DNA of 50,244 nt, taken from assembly GCA_021818445.1 (NCBI GenBank), contig JAKAEB010000026.1, positions 1 to 50,244 on the forward strand, given 5' to 3'. The notes beneath the pieces were generated by a model. That model worked only from the letters and a program-made list of their open reading frames with translations, searched no databases and had not been told where the DNA came from. This DNA is from Planctomycetota bacterium (lineage in GTDB: Bacteria; Planctomycetota; Phycisphaerae; WQYP01). The translations under genes were made by a program, and so were the position numbers. This document shows positions 24,324-33,169 of the stretch, one piece after another; the first letter of the stretch is position 1, and every line of letters starts with the position of its first letter.

Positions 24324-24337
24324 TATGTGCGCAAATA
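24324..24337. promoter_or_regulatory. candidate operator, TGTGCGCA palindrome (site 1)
   Basis: TATGTGCGCAAATA is an imperfect palindrome (six of seven half-site positions pair) centred on CG, the usual symmetry of LacI-family operators. It lies between the LacI-type gene and the transporter gene it presumably controls. Similar sites occur at 26892, 38177 and 38414. Confidence 0.45.
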
Positions 24338-24384
24338 ATGAACCACATTTGACCGGCCGCAAGCTAACCGGATGACCATGAATT

Positions 24385-25434
24385 TCAGTGATGACCGAGG
24401 CACCGACCGGTGGAATCGCCTAGTACCAGCTCCACGCGAAAAAGTGTGCTTTGCCAGGGATCATTGGGGTTGGCCAATCGGCCATAAAGCCGCCGAATCG
24501 CGGCCGTACCGATGGAGGTCAGCGACACGCCCACGCTGGTAAGGCGTATGACGGGATTGCGGATGACATCAGAATTATCAAATCCGGTGACGGACACATC
24601 TTCAGGCACACGTAAGCCAGCATGGCGGAAGGCCTGTACAAGTGCCTGGCCTGCCCATTCATTGGTCGCCATCCACGCTGTAACTCCCGCACGGGCATAT
24701 TCGACGGCGGCTTCGGCCGCATGGCCGGGCAAGGTGCGCTGGTCAAATGATTCGCCCGGCAGGGCAATACTCCAACGCGGATCAACAGGCAGTTCCAGTT
24801 TGCTCATAGCCTCTACATAGCCGGCGTAGCGTGCCCGTGACCAGGATACTTCGCTGCAGCGTCCGAAGAACCCAATGCGGCGGTGACCAAGGTCATAAAG
24901 ATGTTCCGCCAGTTGATTCATGCCCCCGCGGTGATCCATATCGATAAGATCAATTTGTTGCGATGGATAAAAGTGCACAATCGAAACGCACGGAAAGCGC
25001 TGTGATAATTCGGCCACCACATCTTCCGGCCAGCGGTGCACCAATACCAGACCACGCACGCGGCCATCACGCATGGCAGCGGGCTGTTTGTCCGCATTGA
25101 GAATACTTCCGCATTCGCTGAACAGAACGTGATGCACGATGAGCGTCACATTCATGTTGGCGGCGGCTTCACTGAGGCTGACGAGGTAACGTGAGTGAGT
25201 CAGCGCACTTTCAGGTGATTGCACCAGCACACCCAGATAGCACGCACTCTTATCGCTGGACGGAGTGGATTTGCCGCGAGGTTTCACGGAATACCCCAGC
25301 TCGGCGGCAAGTTTTAATATGCGTTCCCGCGTTTCAGGCTTTATTCCCGGCTGATGGCGCAGGGCGCGTGAAACAGTGCCGGGTGCCAAGTTGAGTTGCC
25401 GAGCGATAACAGTCTGATTAGCCTTCTTCGCCAT
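24385..25434 (-). CDS. LacI-family transcriptional regulator
   Basis: A 349-residue regulator. Residues 1-55 contain the LacI-type helix-turn-helix and hinge helix (TVIARQLNLAPGTVSRALRHQPGIKPETRERILKLAAELGYSV). A periplasmic-binding-like sensor domain follows (ACYLGVLVQSPES, then LYDLGHRRIGFFGR and SVTGFDN). A sugar or sugar-acid ligand is expected. I choose the ATG at 25434 just before the helix-turn-helix; the open frame reaches 25584, but the extra 50 residues are low-complexity and not family-like. Gene order makes it the probable controller of the uronate operon downstream. Confidence 0.88.
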   Translation of the reverse strand: MAKKANQTVIARQLNLAPGTVSRALRHQPGIKPETRERILKLAAELGYSVKPRGKSTPSSDKSACYLGVLVQSPESALTHSRYLVSLSEAAANMNVTLIVHHVLFSECGSILNADKQPAAMRDGRVRGLVLVHRWPEDVVAELSQRFPCVSIVHFYPSQQIDLIDMDHRGGMNQLAEHLYDLGHRRIGFFGRCSEVSWSRARYAGYVEAMSKLELPVDPRWSIALPGESFDQRTLPGHAAEAAVEYARAGVTAWMATNEWAGQALVQAFRHAGLRVPEDVSVTGFDNSDVIRNPVIRLTSVGVSLTSIGTAAIRRLYGRLANPNDPWQSTLFRVELVLGDSTGRCLGHH

Positions 25435-25714
25435 CCTCGGCAAGATAAATGAGTTGCGTTTGGATTGCAACGGAGCCGACAGTGGCTCAATTTTTGTACG
25501 TGCGGCGGGAACATCCCGAAGATAGGGGAAAGGCGGAGAGGCTACGTCCCCACCCAAGTGTGGCGCTGTGCGCGAATCATCCATGAGAAACCCCTTTGAC
25601 CCGTATTACACTTTTACCGCAATTGACTTCGCCGAATGGACGAACCCAAAAAGGCCGACCGCCCGTGTTTTAAGGGCGCCAAGGCGGCCGGCCGGAAAGA
25701 TTCAGTCACCTGTG

Positions 25715-26617
25715 CTATCGCAACACCGGGGCGTGGCGTCGGCGACCGGTCGCCAGCAGCGGAAGGCCCAGTACGCCAAGGCCCAGCAGCCCCAGCGATG
25801 CCGGCTCCGGCGTGACGACAGGAATCAATTGAACCGCATCGACACCATTGCCTGTGCCATCATTGCTGAAGGCACCACCGGTATATTTGCTCCAGCCGAG
25901 GGTGATATTGCCGTTGGCATCGGGTGACACATTGCTGAATACCACATAATTGCTCGGATCACTGGTGGAAGTTGGATTCGGGTTGGTGATCCAGGCTGTT
26001 GGACCCGCGCCTGTAGAGCCATCAAAACTGCTCGGCAGACCGTAATTGCCCCCTTGATCCAGTATGACGGTTGAATCGCTGCCATTTACCGTAAACGTTG
26101 CCGCACCGGAGTATGCGCCGCTTGCCACCGCCGCTTGGAACACGGTGTAGGCAACTACCGTGTATTTGCCAGGGCTGACGTTGCTGAATGTAGCCGTGGA
26201 CGCGGTACCTTCATCATTTTCCAATGCCCCGGACACAAGTTCTTGATCCGCCGTCGGCGAGGCGGGAGCACCACTACCCTCGTTCGTTTTGGTGGCGTTA
26301 AAGTAGTGGGCCGATGTGTAACCGAACGTGACCGTCGACGCGGCACCGGAACTGTCAACCAGAGAAATACCGCTGGCACTTGTCCCTTTGATGCCCTCTT
26401 CGCCGGCCACGTTGTTCCAGTTGGACTGGGCATAATTGCCCGAACCGCCGTTGGCGGTGGTGACACCTGCGGTGCCAGTAAATGTTGGGAAGGTGTCACC
26501 ATCGCCAGTCTCGGCAAATTTAACACCAATGCTGGCGGCGGAAGCCGTCGCCGCGATCGCAGCTAAACCCAAGGCCGCAGCGAGCGCAAACATCTTGACG
26601 TGTGATTCCTGAGACAT
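25715..26617 (-). CDS. secreted PEP-CTERM protein of unknown function
   Basis: A 300-residue protein with a signal peptide (residues 1-27, ALGLAAIAATASA). A Ser/Thr/Gly-rich beta-type domain follows (IGVKFAETGDGDTF, VTFGYTSAHYF, FSNVSPGKYTVVAYTVFQA, NITLGWSKYTGG). The tail PEPASLGLLGLGVLGLPLL then RRRH is a clear PEP-CTERM signal for surface attachment. The fold could be a jelly-roll carbohydrate-binding type, but I cannot assign a family. Start at 26617 is preceded by GGAG; the frame continues 35 codons upstream without signal features. The gene follows the pectinase run on the same strand, but has its own promoter at 26827-26855. Confidence 0.8.
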   Translation of the reverse strand: MSQESHVKMFALAAALGLAAIAATASAASIGVKFAETGDGDTFPTFTGTAGVTTANGGSGNYAQSNWNNVAGEEGIKGTSASGISLVDSSGAASTVTFGYTSAHYFNATKTNEGSGAPASPTADQELVSGALENDEGTASTATFSNVSPGKYTVVAYTVFQAAVASGAYSGAATFTVNGSDSTVILDQGGNYGLPSSFDGSTGAGPTAWITNPNPTSTSDPSNYVVFSNVSPDANGNITLGWSKYTGGAFSNDGTGNGVDAVQLIPVVTPEPASLGLLGLGVLGLPLLATGRRRHAPVLR

Positions 26618-26653
26618 AACCTCACTCCTATAAAAAAATGCAGGTCGCAGAAA

Positions 26654-26680
26654 TTTCAGCCACCAACGCGGCGACTGAAA
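26654..26680 (-). other. leader hairpin of the PEP-CTERM gene
   Basis: In the transcript, TTTCAGTCGCC pairs with GGTGGCTGAAA around a five-base loop (11 pairs, two of them G-U). A smaller TTGGC/GCCAA hairpin lies at 26693-26706. Both are inside the roughly 200-base untranslated leader. Confidence 0.4.
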
Positions 26681-26826
26681 GCGATCTGTGCTTGGCAAGA
26701 GCCAACGCACGTAGAGAGTCATTTTTTTACAACCACTGCCGGTTATATGTCCGCCCTAATGGGGCGATAATACTGGTGCTGCACGACCACTGAATTTGCC
26801 ATCGCGGCACCACCGCGTGTGAAAAA

Positions 26827-26855
26827 AGGATAACACATGAATGGCACTTTGTCAA
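26827..26855 (-). promoter_or_regulatory. strong sigma70-like promoter of the PEP-CTERM gene
   Basis: Minus strand TTGACA (26850-26855), 17 bases, TATCCT (26827-26832). This is near-consensus in both boxes and spacing, and gives a leader of about 205 bases. Confidence 0.65.
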
Positions 26856-26890
26856 CATAATTTCCAAGAATTTTTCAAATTCATTCTATA

Positions 26891-26904
26891 TTAGTGCGCA
26901 CAAA
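26891..26904. promoter_or_regulatory. candidate operator, GTGCGCAC palindrome (site 2)
   Basis: TTAGTGCGCACAAA contains the perfect 8-base palindrome GTGCGCAC. It overlaps the stop codon of the polygalacturonase gene and lies about 45 bases beyond the -35 box of the promoter at 26827-26855. Confidence 0.45.
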
Positions 26905-28270
26905 ATAATCCACGCGATAACCACCTTTTCGACACGAGCGATAAACCCATGGCAGAAAGCATAAAAATGCTGTCGCATGGGGGTTCCGGCGTATTGATTA
27001 TCGCGTCATAGGTAGACAGACCGCTAAGACTTACTGAATTTGTACCACCGGTAAATAGCGTATTTTGCGCGTAATAAATATCAAACTTTTGTAATGCCGA
27101 TATTGAAATATTATCAAGCGTCACATCCTGCACCGGTGCCTGCGGCAGCCCATAAATGATGCCCGACTTATCGGCCCCGGTCGCCGTGATGTCTTTAAAA
27201 ATAATATTCTTCCAGATGGGGGTGGTGGAAGTCAGCGGTTGACTGATCACCAAAGCCGGGTTGGACGGTGAACGATCACCGCCATTCTGGTAATAACTGG
27301 TGATATAAATTGGATTGGCAACATTCTTCATCGTTATATGGCTGTAGGTGATGTTCTGTACCAGACCACCATTGCCTATACCCGCCTTGAGTCGCAGACC
27401 ATTGGTCGTTCCCGAGAATGCGACGTTGCTGACCGTCATACCGTTCAGCCCCGCATTGGTCTCGCCTCCAACGGATATACCGTGACCGGAACCGATGGTG
27501 TCATTCTGAATTACAATATTTGAGACCGGGGAGTTTTGCGGCTTGACGGCGATATCATCATCACCAGTTGAGATGTTTGAGTTTTCAATTAAATAATTAT
27601 TTCCCGCCGGGTCCACTCCATCGGTGTTAGGCGAATTGGATGGTGCCGATACCGTCAGATTGTCTACAGTTACGTTATTGGTGTTGTTAAAGGCGAGGTT
27701 CTCCATAGGAGAGTCAAGCAGCGTTACGCCGGAGAAGGCCAGAGTGGAGGAATTTTGAAAATCCAGCAAAAATGGGCGTTGCGCGCCCGGGTCACCCCAC
27801 CACGACGCACCTTGACCGTTGATGACGCCGCTGCCGGTGACTTCTGCATTGGTGATGTTGTTGGCCGAGATAAAGGGCGTCGTCCCCGAGGCATAGTCGG
27901 CCTTTGACTGCATCTCGAGGGTTACACCATTATCAATTTGAAGATCGACATTGCTTTTCATCGTCAACGCGCCGGAAAGGTATGTATTGCCAGTGCCGTT
28001 CAGGGCCGACAATTCCACCACCCCGCCGCCCGGATTGGCGGAGGCAGCATTGATCGCCGCCTGAATGGCACCCGTATCCAGCGTTGTACCATTGGCCGCC
28101 GCCCCATAGCTGGATGGCGAAAACACCTTGCTGGAAATACTCGGCAAAGGTGGTGAGGCCTGGGCCACAGCACCCCACACCAGCAACCCGCCTATGAAAA
28201 AGGTGGTGGCACTGGGGAACAAGCCATACCGGCGACATTCCTTAGGTCGATACATTGTCAGGCTGGCCAT
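26891..28270 (-). CDS. polygalacturonase (GH28) with PEP-CTERM-like tail
   Basis: A 459-residue secreted glycoside hydrolase family 28 enzyme that cleaves alpha-1,4 galacturonosyl bonds in pectate. A signal peptide ends near residue 38 (VAQAS). The right-handed beta-helix carries the family catalytic sites NTDG (in NTDGVDP), DD in STGDDDIAVK (the usual cysteine after DD is an aspartate), GHG in GSGHGISVGG, and the LRLKAG basic site. The C-terminus TPEPPCDSIFMLSAMGLSL with KRWLSRG resembles a weak PEP-CTERM signal, so this one may be surface-bound. Its neighbours have no such tail. Start has GGGAG eight bases upstream. It is the last gene of the pectinase run, 40 bases from the fusion gene. 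Confidence 0.87.
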   Translation of the reverse strand: MASLTMYRPKECRRYGLFPSATTFFIGGLLVWGAVAQASPPLPSISSKVFSPSSYGAAANGTTLDTGAIQAAINAASANPGGGVVELSALNGTGNTYLSGALTMKSNVDLQIDNGVTLEMQSKADYASGTTPFISANNITNAEVTGSGVINGQGASWWGDPGAQRPFLLDFQNSSTLAFSGVTLLDSPMENLAFNNTNNVTVDNLTVSAPSNSPNTDGVDPAGNNYLIENSNISTGDDDIAVKPQNSPVSNIVIQNDTIGSGHGISVGGETNAGLNGMTVSNVAFSGTTNGLRLKAGIGNGGLVQNITYSHITMKNVANPIYITSYYQNGGDRSPSNPALVISQPLTSTTPIWKNIIFKDITATGADKSGIIYGLPQAPVQDVTLDNISISALQKFDIYYAQNTLFTGGTNSVSLSGLSTYDAIINTPEPPCDSIFMLSAMGLSLVSKRWLSRGLFCAH

Positions 28271-28310
28271 TGTGAAACTCCCGAATAAGAGTAAGTCAGT
28301 TCGCGATCCT

Positions 28311-30590
28311 TTAATGCCCCCGTATCCCCGTCACCACGGCATCATGAATATCAAATGTCGGTTTGTGCCTTGATTTCACGACGGTATGTAAAAATTGGAC
28401 ACCGACGGCATTGACAATTTTGAATCCATCATGCCCCGTCACGCTTGAATTTATGATCCGCACATCAGAAACGGGCATCTCGGGCAGTCCGATGATCATG
28501 CCGTCCATCCGGGCACCTGTCGCAGTAATATCTCGAATCGTAATGTGCCGCCAAATGGGTGTTTTGCGTGTGATGGGCCGGGCTTTATCGCGCTGTGGAT
28601 GATGAGGGATTTTCAGGTAGTAGCTGACGATCTGGACTGGGACCTTGACGTGATTCATTTTAAGATGCGAATAGTATAGATCGGATACCGGCCCACCTCG
28701 ATGGCGATTGGATTTCAGCCGTATGCCCGCATCGGTGTGATCAAATGTGCAGTCGGTCACTGTCATGTTGCGCAGCCCGCCATAGGTGACACTGCCGACC
28801 GACATCCCATGGCCATGATCAAATATATTGTCCCGAATGAGAAAGTTTTCACATGATAAATGCATAAAACCATGCTTGCCCGCCGCTTTGATGGCAATGC
28901 AGTCATCACCTTCGTTAAACATGCAATGGCTGATGAGATAATTCCAGCCGGAGGGATCGATGCCATCGGTATTGGGGGAATTTTTGGGCGCTAAAATGGT
29001 AATGCCCCGAATGACGACATCACGGCACTCCTGCGGAAAGAGATGAAAACTCGGTGAGTTCTCCAGTGTCACTCCACTGATCAGTACGTGGCTGCACTCA
29101 TTGAGTACGATCAATTGTGGTCGCCGCACAGGCACAGGGGTGGGCACGGCGTGTTTGGCCGTGGCCTTCGCACGCCAGGCAATTTCCCACCATGGATGAC
29201 CTTGTCCATTTATCACACCATGGCCGGTAATGGCGATGTTGCTGGCATGGTCGGCTTGAATACATCCGCCATATCCGTCGCGCGTTCGCACATAGTTTGC
29301 CGGATTAGTGCTCATTAACAGGGTAGCGCCCTTTGCAAGATGCAGATTTACATGGCTGCGCAGTTTCAAGGCTGCCGTAAGATATGTGCCCTTCGGGATG
29401 ACAACGGTGCCGCCGCCGGCGTCAGCGCACATGTTGATGGTCCGCTCGATGGCATGGGTGTCGAGGATTTTGCCACCGGCCCGGGCACCAAATTGCGTTA
29501 CGGTAAACGTTTGCGGAGCGAACTTCGGCAGCGCCAGCGTAAGGATTTCCGGCAATATATGCTGTTGAACGATCGCCTGCGGATTCCAGTGGTCAGCCTC
29601 ACCGAGAACATGGCTAACCGTCAACTTGCCAGCCTGCGCGGCGGTGAGGTGTTTACTCCATGGCACCCGCCGCCCCAAGCCGCCGCCGGGGCCAACGTTT
29701 TCAAATTCTGCGTAGCGTGTTGTACGTTTATCAATTGGATTATGGTGCCAGGTGATCCAGCCTCCCGGCCGGACCGCTTTGGGTATCCAGCAGTGCATGA
29801 AGGTGACATCTGCGTACTGCCGCCACGGTCGCCCCAGTGCTACGCGTCCGGGACCGGAGAGGGAAGTGATTTTGCAATGGTTGAAGATGTAGCCGTATTT
29901 TTGTGTTTCAGGCGTGCGGGCAGCGGTGATAAATCCGTAGCCGAGGCAGTTAATCCGGCAGTTATTAAAATAGGTGGTAGCGGCACCGAATATAAAATCG
30001 GTGGCACCATCAATGTGACAATTTTCAAAATATTGCCGGTGGTGGGTGGTCAGCAGTGTATCCTGCCAGGAAAATAATCGGCAGCGGTAAAATATTGCGC
30101 GGTCACCGTCTACCCGCACCGCCACCGCCTGCCCGGTATTGCCTGCCGAATTGATGATGGATAAATTGGCCGCGGTAAAATTATTGGATCGTACCCACAG
30201 CACCTGCGTTGAAAACGTGCCGATGGATTTGCCATCGGGCCCCTTCTGATTGGCATTGAGACTCCAGGTAAGAATGGTTCTGCGGGCCTGCCCGTCCTCA
30301 CCGAGGAGCGTAATGGCCGGGGCATGGGGAGGAATGACCACTCTCTGATGATAAATGCCGGGACGGACGACAATCAGTACGCGATGGCGACCACTTTTAA
30401 CCGCAGCATTTACGGCGGATTGAATGTTGTTGTAGCCATGTGAACCCTGCGGATTCACAATCAGAGTACCAGTCGGCAATTGCAGGGGCCTTACCGCTGC
30501 CGAAATCCTTGGTGACGGCAGCGCCAGCAAGCTGATACCAAACGTTGCCATAATCCTGATTGCCGAAGTTTTGAATGCACACCATCCCAT
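28311..30590 (-). CDS. bifunctional pectinesterase-polygalacturonase (CE8-GH28 fusion)
   Basis: A 759-residue exported protein with two beta-helix enzymes in one chain. Residues about 40-330 are a family 8 pectin methylesterase: GIYHQRVVIP, WQDTLL (catalytic Asp), GATDFIFG (second Asp) and LGRPWRQYADV (Arg). Residues about 365-755 are a GH28 polygalacturonase: NTDGIDPSGWNYLI, NEGDDCIAIK, HGHGMSVGS and RLKSNRH. The esterase would remove methyl groups and the second domain would cut the exposed galacturonan. The start is the ATG at 30590 with GGAG nine bases upstream; the frame opens six codons earlier with TTG. A hydrophobic export signal is near residues 14-31. It sits 40-80 bases from its neighbours in the operon-like run. 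Confidence 0.9.
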   Translation of the reverse strand: MGWCAFKTSAIRIMATFGISLLALPSPRISAAVRPLQLPTGTLIVNPQGSHGYNNIQSAVNAAVKSGRHRVLIVVRPGIYHQRVVIPPHAPAITLLGEDGQARRTILTWSLNANQKGPDGKSIGTFSTQVLWVRSNNFTAANLSIINSAGNTGQAVAVRVDGDRAIFYRCRLFSWQDTLLTTHHRQYFENCHIDGATDFIFGAATTYFNNCRINCLGYGFITAARTPETQKYGYIFNHCKITSLSGPGRVALGRPWRQYADVTFMHCWIPKAVRPGGWITWHHNPIDKRTTRYAEFENVGPGGGLGRRVPWSKHLTAAQAGKLTVSHVLGEADHWNPQAIVQQHILPEILTLALPKFAPQTFTVTQFGARAGGKILDTHAIERTINMCADAGGGTVVIPKGTYLTAALKLRSHVNLHLAKGATLLMSTNPANYVRTRDGYGGCIQADHASNIAITGHGVINGQGHPWWEIAWRAKATAKHAVPTPVPVRRPQLIVLNECSHVLISGVTLENSPSFHLFPQECRDVVIRGITILAPKNSPNTDGIDPSGWNYLISHCMFNEGDDCIAIKAAGKHGFMHLSCENFLIRDNIFDHGHGMSVGSVTYGGLRNMTVTDCTFDHTDAGIRLKSNRHRGGPVSDLYYSHLKMNHVKVPVQIVSYYLKIPHHPQRDKARPITRKTPIWRHITIRDITATGARMDGMIIGLPEMPVSDVRIINSSVTGHDGFKIVNAVGVQFLHTVVKSRHKPTFDIHDAVVTGIRGH

Positions 30591-30668
30591 TTCATAATCT
30601 CCAGTCAAGCCAAGACAGTCTGCGAGCTTGTATAGCGCGGCGATTACTGCTCGTGGCCATTCTTACTC

Positions 30669-31637
30669 TTACCAATGCCCCGGTCCCAATACCGCATTAA
30701 CCGTAATTGCCTTAGCCTGTTTGGAAGTCAATTGATGCGACCATTTCACTCTGGCCGACACATCAGCACCGGGTCCGGTGGAATGAAATTCAAAGAATCG
30801 GGCTGTCTTGTAGTAGTTGGTGTGTCCCCAATTAAGCCAGCCAGCCGGTGCAATCTGCCGGCCCATGTAGCAGTCAATAAATGCGGTGTATCCGTATTTT
30901 CGCCACGGTCGGCCCAGATGAACTACACCTTTAGGAACGCCCTTTCCGGCCGCAACCCGACAGTGGAGAAACACGAGGCCATATTTTTGATGGAGGGGTG
31001 TGGCGGGCGCGGTGACACATCCATCGCCGGTGCAGCGAATCAGGCAATGGTTAAATACGGCACGTGATTTGCCAAATATAAAATCGATCGCGCCCTGGAT
31101 CATGCAATGGCCGAAATAGATTCTGGCACGGGGATTATGCACATAAACTGTATCCTGCCAGCCAATAAAGCGGCAATGGTGGAATATGACGGGTCCGTCC
31201 CCGGTTCTCACTGCCACGGCCTGCGACCCCTTGCCGTAGGTATTGGCAATTGTCAGTTGAGAAACGGTGATGTGCCGCCCAAGTATCGTGACCGTCGGCG
31301 TATGAAAAGTACCTATTTCGTGACCGGCCTTATTTTTGTCGCGGGCACCGAGGTTGAATGTGATGACGGTTTTCCTGGCACCGGCACCGATCAAGTCCAG
31401 GTGTGAATCATACGATGGCACCGTCACCAGTTCTTTGTATGTGCCCGGACCGATGCGGATAATCACTTCCTTCCGACTGTGTTCCGGGGCGGCGTTGATG
31501 GCAGCCTGAATCGTATGGTAACGGCCATGGGGTGAAACACTTATCATCCTGACGTGCACCGCCCGGGCCATGACGGAAGAGCATGTCAGCAGTGCAATGC
31601 CGCCGAGGGCAGCCAATAAGGGGGTTTTAATGTTCAT
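30669..31637 (-). CDS. pectinesterase (CE8)
   Basis: A 322-residue secreted pectin methylesterase, which hydrolyses methyl esters of homogalacturonan to release methanol and leave pectate. The signal peptide covers about residues 1-26 (ALLTCSSVMARA). Key sites are GTYKELVTVP, the first catalytic Asp in GWQDTVY, the second in GAIDFIFG and the Arg in LGRPWRKYGY, so the enzyme looks complete. Length is normal for a one-domain CE8. Start has an AAGGA site. It lies between a polygalacturonase gene (55 bases upstream) and a fused enzyme gene (78 bases downstream from stop to chosen start). Confidence 0.9.
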   Translation of the reverse strand: MNIKTPLLAALGGIALLTCSSVMARAVHVRMISVSPHGRYHTIQAAINAAPEHSRKEVIIRIGPGTYKELVTVPSYDSHLDLIGAGARKTVITFNLGARDKNKAGHEIGTFHTPTVTILGRHITVSQLTIANTYGKGSQAVAVRTGDGPVIFHHCRFIGWQDTVYVHNPRARIYFGHCMIQGAIDFIFGKSRAVFNHCLIRCTGDGCVTAPATPLHQKYGLVFLHCRVAAGKGVPKGVVHLGRPWRKYGYTAFIDCYMGRQIAPAGWLNWGHTNYYKTARFFEFHSTGPGADVSARVKWSHQLTSKQAKAITVNAVLGPGHW

Positions 31638-31692
31638 CTGTTAATCCTTAATAATAACCCTGAAACATTCCGCCAACTTCCAGCGGAAATAA

Positions 31693-33075
31693 TCATTGTG
31701 ATACCGGCTTGCCAGTGCGTGGGTTAATACCCGAGATCCGGGCGTTATAGGCAACAATCGCCGGACCGTGCCTGACGGTGATGCTGGAATTAATAAATCT
31801 AATCTGGCGGGCATTAAGGATGGTAAAGCCACGGTTGGCGCTGACATGCACATTACGGAATGTGATATCCGTTGCCGGGTACTCTGTGAGTGCCGATATC
31901 CGCCCGGCGTGGGGCGAGTTGACCGATGTGATGTTTTCAAAAAGTACGTGCTTCCAGATCGGCAAGAGGCGTGTATGCGGAAGTGCGGGAATTTGCGCCG
32001 GGTTTTTGGGCTTCTTCGGATAGAAACTGTTGATGAAAAATGGCAGCCGAACATTGCGCATCTTCAAGTCGCGGTAAATCAGGTATTCAGTGAGACCGCC
32101 ATAACGAGGACCCGCCTTCAGACGAATGCCCCGATGGGTGTGATCGAATGTGCAGTTACGCACCACCACATATTTGAGACAGCCATTGGTCTGTCCTCCA
32201 ACCGACATGCCGTGGCCATGCTCAAAGGTACAATGCGTAATGAGGTAATTTTCACACGATGGATGCTGCGGGGTACCGTTTTTAGCACTGGCCTTGATTG
32301 CGATGCAGTCATCCCCTTCGTTGAACGTGCTGTGGGTGATGTAGAAATTCCAACCAGATGGGTCACATGCGTCCGTATTGGGTGTATTCATGGGTGCGGT
32401 GATCAACACATGATCAATAATCACATCGCGGCAAATGGTCGGCACGAGATGAAACATGGGCGAATTTTCAAGATGAATATCCTGCACCATGACGCGGGTG
32501 CAATGCGAAAGCACAACGAGGAATGGGCGATGCGGAAGTTTGGGTGGGTGTTTATGCCCCGGCTGCTTGCGATATCGGGGCCACCAAGCCTGTCCCTGAC
32601 CATCTATGACACCGTGACCGGTTATTTCAACGTCATGGGCATGCAACGCCACGATGCAGTTCCGGTAGCCGGGATGGACGATATTGCGCTGGCCCCGCCC
32701 GGGAATATACAGGCGCGGGTTGGTGGCCATTAATATTTCGCCACCTGCCGCCACATGCAGATTCATGTGGGAATAAATCGTCAAAGGCCCGGTGAGAAAA
32801 TGCCCGGCGGGAATGAGAACCTCTCCACCGCCGGCCTTTCGGCACGCATCAATGGCGCGGGTAATCGCCGCGGTATTGAGCGTTTTGCCGTTTCCGACGG
32901 CACCAAATGCTGTGATATTAAAGGTACGGTGGGGTATCTTCGGTTTGTCATTGGCGACCATCTGATGAATGCGGCGGATCATGTGTCTGGCCCACGTGGG
33001 GTATGCGGCATGGGCCTGGCCAATGGCCATGCCGAGGGACAAGGCGAAACCCAAAATCAAACGACGGTGCAACAT
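31693..33075 (-). CDS. polygalacturonase (GH28)
   Basis: A 460-residue secreted polygalacturonase. The signal peptide ends near residue 23 (IGQAHAA). Catalytic sites of the family are visible: NTDACDP in place of the usual NTDG, NEGDDCIAIK, HGHGMSVGG and IRLKAG. The NTDA variation is small, since the two catalytic aspartates are kept. It is 95 bases from the larger fusion gene upstream and 55 from the pectinesterase gene downstream, in a same-strand run of six pectin genes. Start at 33075 follows a GGAG box. No tail motif is present, so it should be released or periplasmic. Confidence 0.9.
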   Translation of the reverse strand: MLHRRLILGFALSLGMAIGQAHAAYPTWARHMIRRIHQMVANDKPKIPHRTFNITAFGAVGNGKTLNTAAITRAIDACRKAGGGEVLIPAGHFLTGPLTIYSHMNLHVAAGGEILMATNPRLYIPGRGQRNIVHPGYRNCIVALHAHDVEITGHGVIDGQGQAWWPRYRKQPGHKHPPKLPHRPFLVVLSHCTRVMVQDIHLENSPMFHLVPTICRDVIIDHVLITAPMNTPNTDACDPSGWNFYITHSTFNEGDDCIAIKASAKNGTPQHPSCENYLITHCTFEHGHGMSVGGQTNGCLKYVVVRNCTFDHTHRGIRLKAGPRYGGLTEYLIYRDLKMRNVRLPFFINSFYPKKPKNPAQIPALPHTRLLPIWKHVLFENITSVNSPHAGRISALTEYPATDITFRNVHVSANRGFTILNARQIRFINSSITVRHGPAIVAYNARISGINPRTGKPVSQ

Positions 33076-33169
33076 ATCTTTTACTCCAATCGATAATTAA
33101 GAAAACCAGTCGGTGCAAACAATTTCAAGCCCTGGGGTCTTTACCGCCGCACCAGCGGCCCCTGCAGCC

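Noticed and set aside
31768..32733. A 321-codon plus-strand open frame, and a similar one at 29340-30077
   Set aside because: Both are opposite strongly supported pectinase genes and encode no plausible protein motif.
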